DNA from: Chitinophagaceae bacterium
Lineage (GTDB): Bacteria; Bacteroidota; Bacteroidia; Chitinophagales; Chitinophagaceae
Assembly (NCBI GenBank): GCA_016787085.1
Contig: JAEUVJ010000070.1
Location: 1-64,000 of the forward strand
Direction: 5' to 3'
Length of the DNA: 64,000 nt
Shown here: piece after piece, positions 41,797-50,927 of the stretch
Position numbering within the stretch: position 1 is the first letter of the stretch
How the letters are laid out: the number at the start of each line of letters is the position of its first letter
Notes under the pieces: model-generated
What the model saw: the letters and a program-made list of their open reading frames with translations, nothing else
What the model was told of the DNA's origin: nothing
Database searches by the model: none
Position numbers and translations under genes: made by a program

Positions 41797-41823
41797 AAAC
41801 GTCCCGCATATTGCGGGACGTTT
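41797..41823. terminator. Bidirectional terminator between dsbD and the sigma gene
   Basis: AAACGTCCCGCA (41797-41808) pairs perfectly with TGCGGGACGTTT (41812-41823) around a TAT loop. T-rich or A-rich DNA lies on both sides, which suits the convergent genes. Confidence 0.8.
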
Positions 41824-41832
41824 CAATTTGGT

Positions 41833-41942
41833 GTCATTCTGTACCAGCCTTCCCAGGTTGGATTCCAATAATGGAATTGGCAAGCAAACCGAAAAATTCT
41901 TTATATCGAATTCTTCATCTCCGGTTGGAGATACAGAATGAC
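41833..41942. repeat. MITE-like element with GTCATTCTGTA termini
   Basis: Perfect 11-bp terminal inverted repeats GTCATTCTGTA (41833-41843) and TACAGAATGAC (41932-41942) bound 110 bp. It resembles small GTCATTCTG...CAGAATGAC elements often seen between Bacteroidota genes (recalled, not searched). It contains no ORF. Confidence 0.55.
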
Positions 41943-41999
41943 AATATCTTTTACAAAATTCCTGCAAAGATATATGCAGAAACGAAATACATCCAAGAA

Positions 42000-42581
42000 C
42001 TACAACGCAATTTGTTTTTGTACCATCAGCTTGCGCAGGTTGATCAAACCATAGCGCATACGCCCTAATGCCGTATTGATACTGCAATTGGTCACGGAAG
42101 CGATCTCTTTGAAGCTCATATCAGCATAGTGACGCAGGATGATCACTTCACGCTGGTCTTCGGGCAGACGTTGCAGCATTTCACGGACACGGTCATGGCT
42201 TTGCCTTTTCATCATCGTGGTCTCGGCGCTGTCGTCAGCAAAATTGAGCACTTCGAAGATATCTTTATCCTCACCATTGCGGATGGTAGGGGTGCGTTTT
42301 ACTTTACGGAAATGGTCCACACACAGGTTGTGAGCAATACGCATGGCCCAGGGAAGGAACTTGCCTTCTTCGGTGTAGCGGCCGCTGCGCATGGTATCAA
42401 TAATGCGTATAAAAACATCCTGGAAGATATCTTCTGCCAGGTATTTGTCTTTTACCAGGAATAAAATAGAGGTGTATAATTTGTCTTTGTGGCGGAGCAC
42501 CAGGGTCTCTAATGCATCCAGGTCGCCGTCGGTGAACAGGCGAATAAGGTCATGGTCGGTTTTTTTGCTATACGTTTTCAT
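42000..42581 (-). CDS. ECF-type RNA polymerase sigma factor
   Basis: This 193-residue sigma-70 family protein has region 2 at about residues 20-90 (YLAEDIFQDVFIRI and PWAMRIAHNLCVDHFRK) and region 4 at about 130-185 (LPEDQREVIILRHYADMSFKEIA). There is no adjacent anti-sigma gene. It would direct polymerase to a specific promoter set; the trigger is unknown. It is divergent from uvrA across 259 bp. Confidence 0.93.
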   Translation of the reverse strand: MKTYSKKTDHDLIRLFTDGDLDALETLVLRHKDKLYTSILFLVKDKYLAEDIFQDVFIRIIDTMRSGRYTEEGKFLPWAMRIAHNLCVDHFRKVKRTPTIRNGEDKDIFEVLNFADDSAETTMMKRQSHDRVREMLQRLPEDQREVIILRHYADMSFKEIASVTNCSINTALGRMRYGLINLRKLMVQKQIAL

Positions 42582-42821
42582 ACTCCTACAGGTTTAGGTG
42601 TGGTCAATGTGGCGTTGGCTCTGAAAAAGTGTTCGGTTAAATCAGTGTAGAAGTATGTACTATAGGCGTGATCAGTTTTTGGTGTTTCATTGTTTCGGAT
42701 ATTGGTGATTTAAAAATAGAACTTTTCGGGAAACCGCCAAACGTTTTGTCAACGAAATTGTTTTATGCACTGTCAAAAAAATGTTAATGATCCCGGCGGA
42801 AAATTAAGCGGGATAAGGCTT

Positions 42822-42829
42822 TACATTTG
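42822..42829 (+). promoter_or_regulatory. uvrA -7 element
   Basis: TACATTTG matches TAnnTTTG exactly, 11 nt before the uvrA ATG, giving a predicted leader of only about 5 nt. No -33 TTTG lies at the normal spacing. Confidence 0.5.
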
Positions 42830-42840
42830 CCAGACGAAAA

Positions 42841-45669
42841 ATGGAAAAGATAATAAAAGGGAAAAATTCCGCTAAAGCTGCGACCGTAAATTCCGCAGAT
42901 AACATACTGATAAAGGGTGCAAGGGTGCACAACCTGAAAAACATTACAGTAAGTATTCCAAGGAACAAACTCGTGGTGGTGACGGGTGTGTCAGGTTCAG
43001 GCAAATCGTCCCTGACCATTGATACCTTATACGCTGAAGGACAGCGCCGGTATGCAGAAAGCCTCAGCGCTTATGCCCGCCAGTTCCTGAACCGGATGAA
43101 TAAACCGGATGTGGATTATATCAAAGGGTTATGCCCGGCGATCGCTATTGAGCAAAAGGTCATTACAAGAACACCCCGGAGTACCGTCGGAAGTATGACG
43201 GAGATATATGATTACCTCCGCCTCCTTTTTGCCAGGATCGGCAAAACGATCTCACCGGTTTCGGGGAAAGAAGTAAAGAAGGATGATGTGACCGATGTGG
43301 TGAATGCGATCACGGCATTAGCAGACGGCGATAAAGTGTTTATTCTTGCTACATTCAAACAGCAGAAGAACCGGGACGTTAAGGAAGAATTGAATATCCT
43401 GTCGCAAAAAGGCTTTACCAGGATGTATGATGCAAAATCGGGCGAGGTGTTTCGGATAGAGGAACTCCTGGGGAAAAGCGATAAAGAGTTAAAAGCGCTG
43501 TCAAAAACATATATCCTCATTGATCGTATCGTGGTAAAGGAGTTTGACGACGACGACAGGCATCGGCTCGCTGATTCGGTCGGTACGGCTTTTTATGAGG
43601 GCGAAGGTGATGTGTATGTGGAAGTGCAATCAGGTACCGGCAAAAAATTATTGCATTTCAATAACCGTTTCGAGGCAGATGGGATGCAGTTCGAAGAGCC
43701 TGTCCCCAATCTTTTTTCATTCAATAATCCCTTTGGCGCCTGTCCTACCTGTGAGGGTTTTAGCCAGGTGCTGGGCATAGACACCGAACTGGTAATACCT
43801 GACAGACGGCTGAGCGTCTATGATGGCGCTATTGCTCCATGGAAAGGAGAGAAACTGGGCTGGTGGCGGGAGCAATTCATCAAAGGAGCGAAGAAGTTCA
43901 ATTTCCCCGTTCATAAAGCCATAGCCGACCTGACAGATAAGCAATATGAAACACTGTGGAAAGGCAATGAACATGTGCAGGGTATCAATGATTTCTTTAA
44001 AGAGGTAGAGCAGAACCTGTATAAAGTACAGTACCGTGTTTTATTAAGCCGCTACCGCGGAAGAACATCCTGCCCCGATTGTAAAGGGCACCGGCTTCGT
44101 AAAGAAGCTTTATATGTAAAGGTGAATGGTAAACATATCGGCGAACTAAGCGATATGCCGGTAAAATATCTGCAGCCATGGTTTGCTGAACTTGATAAGA
44201 AGTTAAGTGAGCATGACAAACAGGTGGCCAAGAGAATACTCATGGAGATCCATCACCGCATTCATACGTTGATGAGCGTTGGGCTGGGATACCTGACACT
44301 GAGCCGGCTGGCCAATTCATTGAGCGGTGGCGAAAGCCAGCGTATCCAGTTGACCAGAAGTCTTGGCAGCAACCTGACCAATTCGCTGTACATTCTTGAT
44401 GAGCCATCTATCGGGCTTCATTCACGGGATACACAAAACCTGATCAAAGTATTAAAAGAACTGCGTGATCTTGGGAATACGGTGGTGGTAGTAGAGCATG
44501 ATGAGATGATGATGCGGGAGGCAGATCATATCATTGATATGGGGCCGCTGGCCTCTCATCTCGGCGGCGAAGTAATCGCTGAAGGCAATTATGATGACAT
44601 CATTTACAATGGGCAAAGCCTGACCGGTAAATACCTGAATAAAGAATTAACGATTGAACCCCCGAAAACCGTACGCAAGTGGAACCGTTCGATTAAAGTA
44701 GAAGGGGCAAGGCAACATAACCTGAAAGACATAACGGCGGAGTTTCCGTTAAATGTTCTTTGCGTGGTAAGCGGTGTCAGTGGAAGCGGTAAGACCACCC
44801 TGGTGAAGCAAATATTATATCCTGCCCTGCAAAAGATGAAAGGAGAGTTTGCTGACAAGGTCGGATTTCATAAAGCCATTACCGGCGATACAGACAGCAT
44901 TGCACAGATAGAGCTGGTGGACCAGAACCCCATCGGTAAATCATCAAGAAGCAATCCTGTTACCTACATAAAAGCGTATGATGAGATACGTGAACTTTTT
45001 GCCCGTCAGCCATTGAGCAAGATGCGGGGTTTTCAGCCCAAACATTTTTCGTTCAACGTTGATGGCGGAAGATGCGATACCTGCAAAGGGGAAGGCGAGC
45101 AGGTGGTGGAGATGCAGTTCCTTGCGGATGTACACCTAGTTTGCGAATCATGCGGGGGAAAACGATTCAAAGAAGAAGTGCTGGAAGTAAAGTATAAGGA
45201 CAAGAGTATATCGGACGTTCTGAATATGAGTGTGGATGAGGCCATTGAATTCTTTTATGAGGAAAAGAATTTGTCAAAAGCGATTCAGCCCTTAAGCGAT
45301 GTGGGTTTAGGATATGTAAAACTGGGACAATCATCGGATACCTTATCAGGCGGTGAAGCGCAACGGGTAAAACTGGCTTCGTTCCTCAGTAAAGGCCGGA
45401 ACAGCGATAAGATCCTTTTCATATTTGACGAGCCTACTACGGGCCTGCATTTTCATGATATTAAAAAACTGCTGGCCTCTTTCAATGCCCTGATCGAGCA
45501 GGGGCATTCTATTATTGTGATTGAACATAATACGGATGTGATCCGCAGCGCCGACTGGCTGATAGACCTGGGACCGGAGGCCGGCGACGGGGGAGGTAGC
45601 ATTGTATATGCCGGTAAACCGGAGGCTGTTAAGAAAGTAAAGCAAAGTCATACCGGCAGGTTTTTTTAA
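42841..45669 (+). CDS. uvrA: Excinuclease ABC subunit A
   Basis: This 942-residue nucleotide excision repair protein dimerises, recognises bulky DNA lesions and loads UvrB. It has two ABC ATPase modules (Walker A GVSGSGKSS near residue 55 and GVSGSGKTT near 645) with signatures LSGGESQRIQL and LSGGEAQRVKL. The zinc module Cys pairs include CPTCEGF, CPDCKGH, CDTCKGE and CESCGGK. Length and order are standard. A short Lys-rich N-terminal extension (about 20 residues) precedes the usual NILIKGARVHNLKN start. Confidence 0.98.
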   Translation: MEKIIKGKNSAKAATVNSADNILIKGARVHNLKNITVSIPRNKLVVVTGVSGSGKSSLTIDTLYAEGQRRYAESLSAYARQFLNRMNKPDVDYIKGLCPAIAIEQKVITRTPRSTVGSMTEIYDYLRLLFARIGKTISPVSGKEVKKDDVTDVVNAITALADGDKVFILATFKQQKNRDVKEELNILSQKGFTRMYDAKSGEVFRIEELLGKSDKELKALSKTYILIDRIVVKEFDDDDRHRLADSVGTAFYEGEGDVYVEVQSGTGKKLLHFNNRFEADGMQFEEPVPNLFSFNNPFGACPTCEGFSQVLGIDTELVIPDRRLSVYDGAIAPWKGEKLGWWREQFIKGAKKFNFPVHKAIADLTDKQYETLWKGNEHVQGINDFFKEVEQNLYKVQYRVLLSRYRGRTSCPDCKGHRLRKEALYVKVNGKHIGELSDMPVKYLQPWFAELDKKLSEHDKQVAKRILMEIHHRIHTLMSVGLGYLTLSRLANSLSGGESQRIQLTRSLGSNLTNSLYILDEPSIGLHSRDTQNLIKVLKELRDLGNTVVVVEHDEMMMREADHIIDMGPLASHLGGEVIAEGNYDDIIYNGQSLTGKYLNKELTIEPPKTVRKWNRSIKVEGARQHNLKDITAEFPLNVLCVVSGVSGSGKTTLVKQILYPALQKMKGEFADKVGFHKAITGDTDSIAQIELVDQNPIGKSSRSNPVTYIKAYDEIRELFARQPLSKMRGFQPKHFSFNVDGGRCDTCKGEGEQVVEMQFLADVHLVCESCGGKRFKEEVLEVKYKDKSISDVLNMSVDEAIEFFYEEKNLSKAIQPLSDVGLGYVKLGQSSDTLSGGEAQRVKLASFLSKGRNSDKILFIFDEPTTGLHFHDIKKLLASFNALIEQGHSIIVIEHNTDVIRSADWLIDLGPEAGDGGGSIVYAGKPEAVKKVKQSHTGRFF

Positions 45670-46036
45670 TATGTTTGACAATTGTTAAGTCGTTAAGCGA
45701 AATCACCTATCAGCGTAGTTTTACGGGCTGTTTTCTGCATTTTTTCTACGTAAAAGCTTGCATCTTTAAGAAACAGTTGAGATATTTGTCATCACTGCTC
45801 TTAGAAGCTATCCAATCTTTCTCTGAAATCCGTACCTGCATCATCAAAAAAATAGAACAACAGATCAGGTAGCCCGGTTACCCGGGAGTTTTCTCTTTTA
45901 TTTTATCCTTGAATTCCATCGCCGCTGAGGCCTGAAACTCCGATCCTTTCGAAAGCTGTATTTCCAAAACCTTGCAAAGCCCCCAAAGGAGTTTTCTATT
46001 AATCTGTTTTATAAAAACTACACAAAATCAGGCTTT
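45670..46036. other. Intergenic region, 367 bp
   Basis: No convincing gene is present; the longest frame (65 codons at 45675) has no family resemblance or promoter. A terminator-like hairpin lies at 45874. No TAnnTTTG element is seen before the 46037 gene. Confidence 0.6.
45874..45900 (+). terminator. Probable terminator downstream of uvrA
   Basis: CCCGG (45874-45878) pairs with CCGGG (45883-45887), followed by AGTTTTCTCTTTT. It lies about 200 bp past the uvrA stop. Confidence 0.55.
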
Positions 46037-48421
46037 ATGAAAAAGTTTTATTCTCTATTAATTGCCGTGCTGGTAACGGTGGCTGCGATGGCGCAGACAA
46101 CTTATACCTGGCAAGGTGCTGACGGAGCATCATGGGCGACCAGTACTAACTGGAACCCGACAAGAACGACTCCGGCCACAAACGACATTCTTCAGTTTAA
46201 TGATGGTAGTACTAAATCAGTTACTGCTGTACCTACACAGACCGTCGGAAGATTGATCGTTACATCTAATACGACGGTTACACTAGAAGCAGCCGCCGGT
46301 GTAACGCTTACTCTTGGTAATGTTACCGGGACTGAACTCACTATTGATGCAGGTTCCCAGTTTACGATGGGAACGAATGTGAATGTTACTCTGGCAAATA
46401 ACTCAACTTCAACTATAGCCGGAACACTCACTGTAAATGCAAACCGTACATTCGATTCTGATAATACCGGAGTTGTCTCTACAGTAACAGGAACTATCGA
46501 AAACAGCGGAACGGTTTCGGGAACAGCTACAAGGCTTTTATTCTCCAGCGGAGGTACATACATCCATGCCAGGGATGGCGGTGCAATTCCGACTGCAGGA
46601 TGGAATGCAGCTTCCAATACTGAGATTACCGGCATTACTATAACTGTTCCAACTGGCCTTAATCAAGCTTTTGGCAATGTGGAGTGGGATTGCACGAATC
46701 AAACAGCAGCTCTTTCATTAGCCGGCGCCCTAGATGATATAAACGGAAACTTGACGGTTACAAGTACAGGTACAGGCAGTACTTATTTTGTTAATAACAC
46801 AGGAGGTGCTGTTACGATAACTATTGACGGGGATTATATTCAGACAGGTGGCACATGGGTTATTGTTAATACCAGCGGCACTGTCAACGTGAACCTGAAC
46901 GGTAATTTCAATATGAGTGGTGGTACATTAAGCCGTAACGGGGGGACAGCCAATTTTGTATTTGACAGAGCCGGCGCCCAATCCTTTACCAAGACAGGGG
47001 GTACAATTTCAGGTGCTGTAAACTTCAGGATTGATAATACTTCAATCGTTGATTTCGGTACATCTGTACTGGATGGATCTACCGGTACCTTTACTGTAGA
47101 TGCCGATGCTGATCTGATCACTTCAAATGATGACGGTATTCGCTCCACAGGCGCTTTTGGTTCAATCCAGGTAACTGGTACAAGATCGTATAACAGCGGT
47201 GCTGATTATGAGTTCAGAGGTGCTTCAACAGGAACGTTTACCACAACACCCACTGCATCAACTGTAAGAAACTTGACCATCAACAATGCTTCAGGTAATG
47301 TTACTTTATCACAGCCATTGGCAGTAACAGGTACACTTGCGCTGACGAGCGGGGCGCTGACTACAACTATTACCAATCTTGTTACTGTTAACGCTGGTGC
47401 CAATACATCAGGAACTTCTTTTGTAGATGGTCCGATGGCTAAAATTGGAAATACCGCATTTACATTCCCGGTTGGAAAAGTAGGCGCTGGCCGACACACG
47501 GTTGGTATTGCTGCTCCAAGTGCGTCTTCGACCATCAGGGCAGAATATTTCCGGGCCGATCCGCATACACTTGGTACGGTAGGCGCAGGCTTTACAAATA
47601 TCAGCGCTTGTGAGTATTGGACACTTAGTCGTACTGCAGGAACAGGTACAGGAAGAACCATTCTTTCCTGGGAAACTACAAGTCCGTGCAGTGGCGCTGG
47701 CTATGTTGGTAACCTAGGCACATTAAGTGTTGCCCGCTTGAATGCCGGTATATGGGGTAATGATGGCGTTTTTGGCTTACCGACCGGAAATGTAAACGCC
47801 GGAACAATAACAGCTAATTTGACTTCCAATTTTACGGCTTCGTTTGCTTTAGCCTCAACTGCTGCTGATAACCCGCTGCCTGTTATGTATGCTAATGTGA
47901 AGGCGTTCCAGAAGAATAGTGGTGTACAGATCGAGTGGAGCAACCTGACTGAAAGAGACCTTCTTAAGTATGAGGTTGAGCGTTCTTTCAATGGCCAGGA
48001 TTTTGCCTCTATCAATATGCAATTGCCCCGGAGTAACAATAACGATAAAGAGAGCTATATAGCTTATGATGCTGCTCCTGCCAGCAGTGTGAACTTTTAT
48101 CGTATCAAAGCTTATGAGATCGGTGGCAAGATCGTGTATAGCAAAATACTGAAAGTTGACCTAAGTGGTAAGCAAAGTTTAAACCTTTACCCGAACCCTG
48201 TTACCGGCGGCCAGTTATCTGTATCATTGAATACAAAACAAGGCCAGTATGCTGTTAAGATACTGAACAGTGCCGGCCAGCAGGTATATGCGCAGCGCCT
48301 GAACCACCAGGGTGGTATGGCTACACAAACGGTAGATATCTCAACAGTAAAACCCGGTGTATATAACATCCTGGTGACCGGTGAGAATTTCCGTGAGTCA
48401 AAAATGTTTATCGTGCAATAA
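46037..48421 (+). CDS. T9SS-secreted beta-helix-like adhesin
   Basis: This 794-residue protein has a signal peptide (1-19, AAMAQ). A long Thr/Asn/Gly/Val-rich region (about 25-600) of short parallel-beta repeats follows (patterns like NVTLANNSTSTIAGTLTVNANRT), typical of autotransporter-like beta-helices. A fibronectin-like segment (about 620-710) comes next, then a type A T9SS sorting domain (about 715-794; LNLYPNPV, then KPGVYNILVTG). It should cross the outer membrane by type IX secretion and be attached to or released from the surface. A role in adhesion is inferred. A terminator follows. Confidence 0.9.
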   Translation: MKKFYSLLIAVLVTVAAMAQTTYTWQGADGASWATSTNWNPTRTTPATNDILQFNDGSTKSVTAVPTQTVGRLIVTSNTTVTLEAAAGVTLTLGNVTGTELTIDAGSQFTMGTNVNVTLANNSTSTIAGTLTVNANRTFDSDNTGVVSTVTGTIENSGTVSGTATRLLFSSGGTYIHARDGGAIPTAGWNAASNTEITGITITVPTGLNQAFGNVEWDCTNQTAALSLAGALDDINGNLTVTSTGTGSTYFVNNTGGAVTITIDGDYIQTGGTWVIVNTSGTVNVNLNGNFNMSGGTLSRNGGTANFVFDRAGAQSFTKTGGTISGAVNFRIDNTSIVDFGTSVLDGSTGTFTVDADADLITSNDDGIRSTGAFGSIQVTGTRSYNSGADYEFRGASTGTFTTTPTASTVRNLTINNASGNVTLSQPLAVTGTLALTSGALTTTITNLVTVNAGANTSGTSFVDGPMAKIGNTAFTFPVGKVGAGRHTVGIAAPSASSTIRAEYFRADPHTLGTVGAGFTNISACEYWTLSRTAGTGTGRTILSWETTSPCSGAGYVGNLGTLSVARLNAGIWGNDGVFGLPTGNVNAGTITANLTSNFTASFALASTAADNPLPVMYANVKAFQKNSGVQIEWSNLTERDLLKYEVERSFNGQDFASINMQLPRSNNNDKESYIAYDAAPASSVNFYRIKAYEIGGKIVYSKILKVDLSGKQSLNLYPNPVTGGQLSVSLNTKQGQYAVKILNSAGQQVYAQRLNHQGGMATQTVDISTVKPGVYNILVTGENFRESKMFIVQ

Positions 48422-48441
48422 TAGAGTGTTTAATAGAGAAC

Positions 48442-48473
48442 AAAGGCCGGTTCATTCCTGATCCGGCCTTTTT
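48442..48473 (+). terminator. Terminator after the beta-helix gene
   Basis: AAAGGCCGG (48442-48450) pairs perfectly with CCGGCCTTT (48463-48471), followed by TTATTTG. It lies 20 bp past the stop. Confidence 0.8.
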
Positions 48474-48703
48474 ATTTGTGCGGCTGTACGACAGGAATCT
48501 ATAGGATTGCTTTAGTTCCGGTATAGGTTATCACTTAGTTTGTGATAATATCCTTTAAAGCGCTTTCATAACAATGAATGTCATTTTATATTAGTAGTGA
48601 CACGCATTTGTATTGCAGTAACGGATCAATACGACGTATTTTTCAGCAAGCTGTCTTTCTTCTGTTTTGCAATATGCTGCTGGTTCCTTTATCCTGTACC
48701 ACC

Positions 48704-50464
48704 ATGAAACGTATCCTTCTTATGGCCTTCCCGGCCTTCATGTATTATGGCGCTGCTTCCCAGCAGTTGTCATTGATAAAAGATATCAATCCCGGATCAG
48801 CAGGAAGCAATGCCTGTTTTCTTACCCATATCAGCAATACCGTGTTCTTTGCAGCTAACAATGGTGTCAACGGCCTGGAGCTTTGGAAGACCAATGGTAC
48901 TGAAGCCGGTACCGTATTAGTGAAGGATATTCACCCGGGTGCTTCAAGCAGCAGTATCGGGTATCTTACGAATGTGAACGGCACATTATTCTTTGTGGCG
49001 AGCAACGGGGTGAACGGGGTGGAACTCTGGAAAAGCGATGGCACGGAAGCGGGTACTGTCATGGTGAAAGATATCCGTTCCGGTTCGATGAGCAGCAATC
49101 CTTCCGCATTGGCCAATGTGAATGGCATCTTGTTCTTTGCCGCTAATGACGGAGTGAATGGAGTAGAGCTCTGGAAAAGCGATGGTACGGTTGCAGGCAC
49201 TGTAATGGTAAAGGATATTAACCCATTTTCCGCATCCTCTTACCCGAGGTCTATTGCTCCCATGAATGATGTGCTGTTCTTCGCTGCCGATAACGGCGTC
49301 AGCGGTGCAGAATTGTGGAAGAGTGATGGTACAGCAGCGGGTACAGCGATGGTAAAAGATATCTGGCCGGGCAGCGATGGTGCTTATCCATCGGACCTGA
49401 TCCAGGTCAGCGGCACAATATTTTTTTCCGCTAATGATGGCGGTAATGGTATCGAGCTCTGGAAAAGTGATGGTAGTATTTCTGGAACCATATTGCTGAA
49501 AGATATTAATTCCGGTAGCGGGGATGCCTCCCTTTCGGGGTTTAAGAATGTGAATGGAACCTTGTTTTTTTCTGCCGACAATGGTACTAATGGCGCAGAG
49601 CTATGGAAAACAGACGGTACCGTTTCAGGAACGGTCATGGTCAAAGATGTATGGCCGGGATCGGAAAGTGGTGCGGTAGGTAATTTCTCAAAACTGATGA
49701 GCCAGTTCATTTTTACAGGGAATGACGGAACGAATGGGTATAAAACATGGCAGAGTGATGGTTCTTCAGATGGAACGGTGATGGCCACCCTTGTTACTGT
49801 ACCCGCTGGTAATACGCTACAGGAGCTGACCGAGACTGCCGATCATGTGTACGCCAGCGTTATAGATGCATCTATTGGAAAAGAACTATGGGGAACCGGG
49901 CTGGTTTCTGTATTGCCTTTACAGTTGCTGAACTTTACGGCAAGACTTGTAGGGTCTGATGCCGTTCTGAACTGGCATACCGAACATGAATTCAATGCAG
50001 CCTGGTATATAGTGGAAAGAAGCGTGAATGGGATTGATTTTGTGACAGCTGGTCGCATAGCGGCAAAAAATACCCGGACACACAATGAGTATACTTATAC
50101 TGACAGGAATAGCTTGATACAAGCCGGCAGGATGTATTATCGCCTGCGCATGGTAGATGAGGACGGCCAATTCACGTTCTCGGAAACTGTGATGGTCTGC
50201 AGCGGGAATAAAGGGCCGGCCGTAGTCATCTATCCCAACCCTGTGATGGATGAGATCAACCTTTCTTTTGGCCATGATCAAAAAGATAACATCACTTACC
50301 AAGTAGTAGATGCTGCAGGCAGGATGGTGGAAAAGGGAACGATGAACGGTCAGCATAGCAACACAACCCTGCAGATCGGTATGGGTCGTTTATCAGCAGG
50401 GGTTTATTACCTGCACCTGCAGGGAATAAACTGGCGGCAACAATTTTCTTTTGTAAAGCAATAA
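48704..50464 (+). CDS. T9SS-secreted ELWxxxGT-repeat protein
   Basis: This 586-residue protein has seven repeats of about 48 residues built on an ELWKSDGT-like core (GVELWKSDGTxAGTVMVKDI), the last one degenerate (YKTWQSDGS). Such repeats form a beta-propeller. A fibronectin-like domain (about 380-470) and a T9SS type A C-terminal domain (VVIYPNPV, then LSAGVYYLHL) follow. The ATG at 48704 begins a canonical signal peptide (MKRILLMAFPAFMYYGAAS). The frame is open back to 48578, whose extra 42 residues are unlikely. It is exported to the cell surface; the ligand is unknown. Confidence 0.88.
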   Translation: MKRILLMAFPAFMYYGAASQQLSLIKDINPGSAGSNACFLTHISNTVFFAANNGVNGLELWKTNGTEAGTVLVKDIHPGASSSSIGYLTNVNGTLFFVASNGVNGVELWKSDGTEAGTVMVKDIRSGSMSSNPSALANVNGILFFAANDGVNGVELWKSDGTVAGTVMVKDINPFSASSYPRSIAPMNDVLFFAADNGVSGAELWKSDGTAAGTAMVKDIWPGSDGAYPSDLIQVSGTIFFSANDGGNGIELWKSDGSISGTILLKDINSGSGDASLSGFKNVNGTLFFSADNGTNGAELWKTDGTVSGTVMVKDVWPGSESGAVGNFSKLMSQFIFTGNDGTNGYKTWQSDGSSDGTVMATLVTVPAGNTLQELTETADHVYASVIDASIGKELWGTGLVSVLPLQLLNFTARLVGSDAVLNWHTEHEFNAAWYIVERSVNGIDFVTAGRIAAKNTRTHNEYTYTDRNSLIQAGRMYYRLRMVDEDGQFTFSETVMVCSGNKGPAVVIYPNPVMDEINLSFGHDQKDNITYQVVDAAGRMVEKGTMNGQHSNTTLQIGMGRLSAGVYYLHLQGINWRQQFSFVKQ

Positions 50465-50476
50465 TAAAAGATCCGG

Positions 50477-50884
50477 TTAGCGGAGCTTATCCAGGCTCTT
50501 CACCAGCTTTTCATCTTTCCAGATACCCCGGGCGGCCATGATGTAACCGGCCAGTACGGCAAAAGCAAACAGACATGTAATGGAGAAGCTGCCTTTTTCG
50601 TAGTTGCTGATCCCGGAAAAGTAAATGACCAGGATGATCAGTGCCAGTACAGCACCACCGATCGAAAACTGTAATTGTTTTTTTCGCTCCTTATACAAAA
50701 AGATCGTGATGAGCGAAAGAAGAAGCGAAACGGCTGTTAAGATCAGCAGGAAAAAATTACTGGCGCCATCCATTTCTTCATACTTGCCTTCTTTCAGCTG
50801 ACCGGTATAAAAGGGAAACTTATAGGTCAGGAAAGCACATACGGTGGACAACAATAACCAAAGAGTTTGCTGGCGCTGTATCAT
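50477..50884 (-). CDS. DUF4293-family membrane protein
   Basis: This 135-residue protein has four hydrophobic helices and opens MIQRQQTLWLLL, the usual start of Bacteroidota DUF4293 proteins. It ends in a charged cytosolic tail. The function is unknown. It lies 43 bp downstream of glyA on the same strand and is possibly co-transcribed. It converges with the ELWxxxGT gene with 12 bp between stops. Confidence 0.85.
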   Translation of the reverse strand: MIQRQQTLWLLLSTVCAFLTYKFPFYTGQLKEGKYEEMDGASNFFLLILTAVSLLLSLITIFLYKERKKQLQFSIGGAVLALIILVIYFSGISNYEKGSFSITCLFAFAVLAGYIMAARGIWKDEKLVKSLDKLR

Positions 50885-50927
50885 ACAACATTCATTTACG
50901 TAAAATAAATATCGGAATTTTTGGACA

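Noticed and set aside
45675..45872. 65-codon frame after uvrA
   Set aside because: No recognisable protein features, and it ends at a terminator-like hairpin; it is probably chance.
48578..48703. 42-residue N-terminal extension of the ELWxxxGT protein
   Set aside because: A canonical signal peptide starts at 48704; the extension would bury it behind a second hydrophobic stretch.
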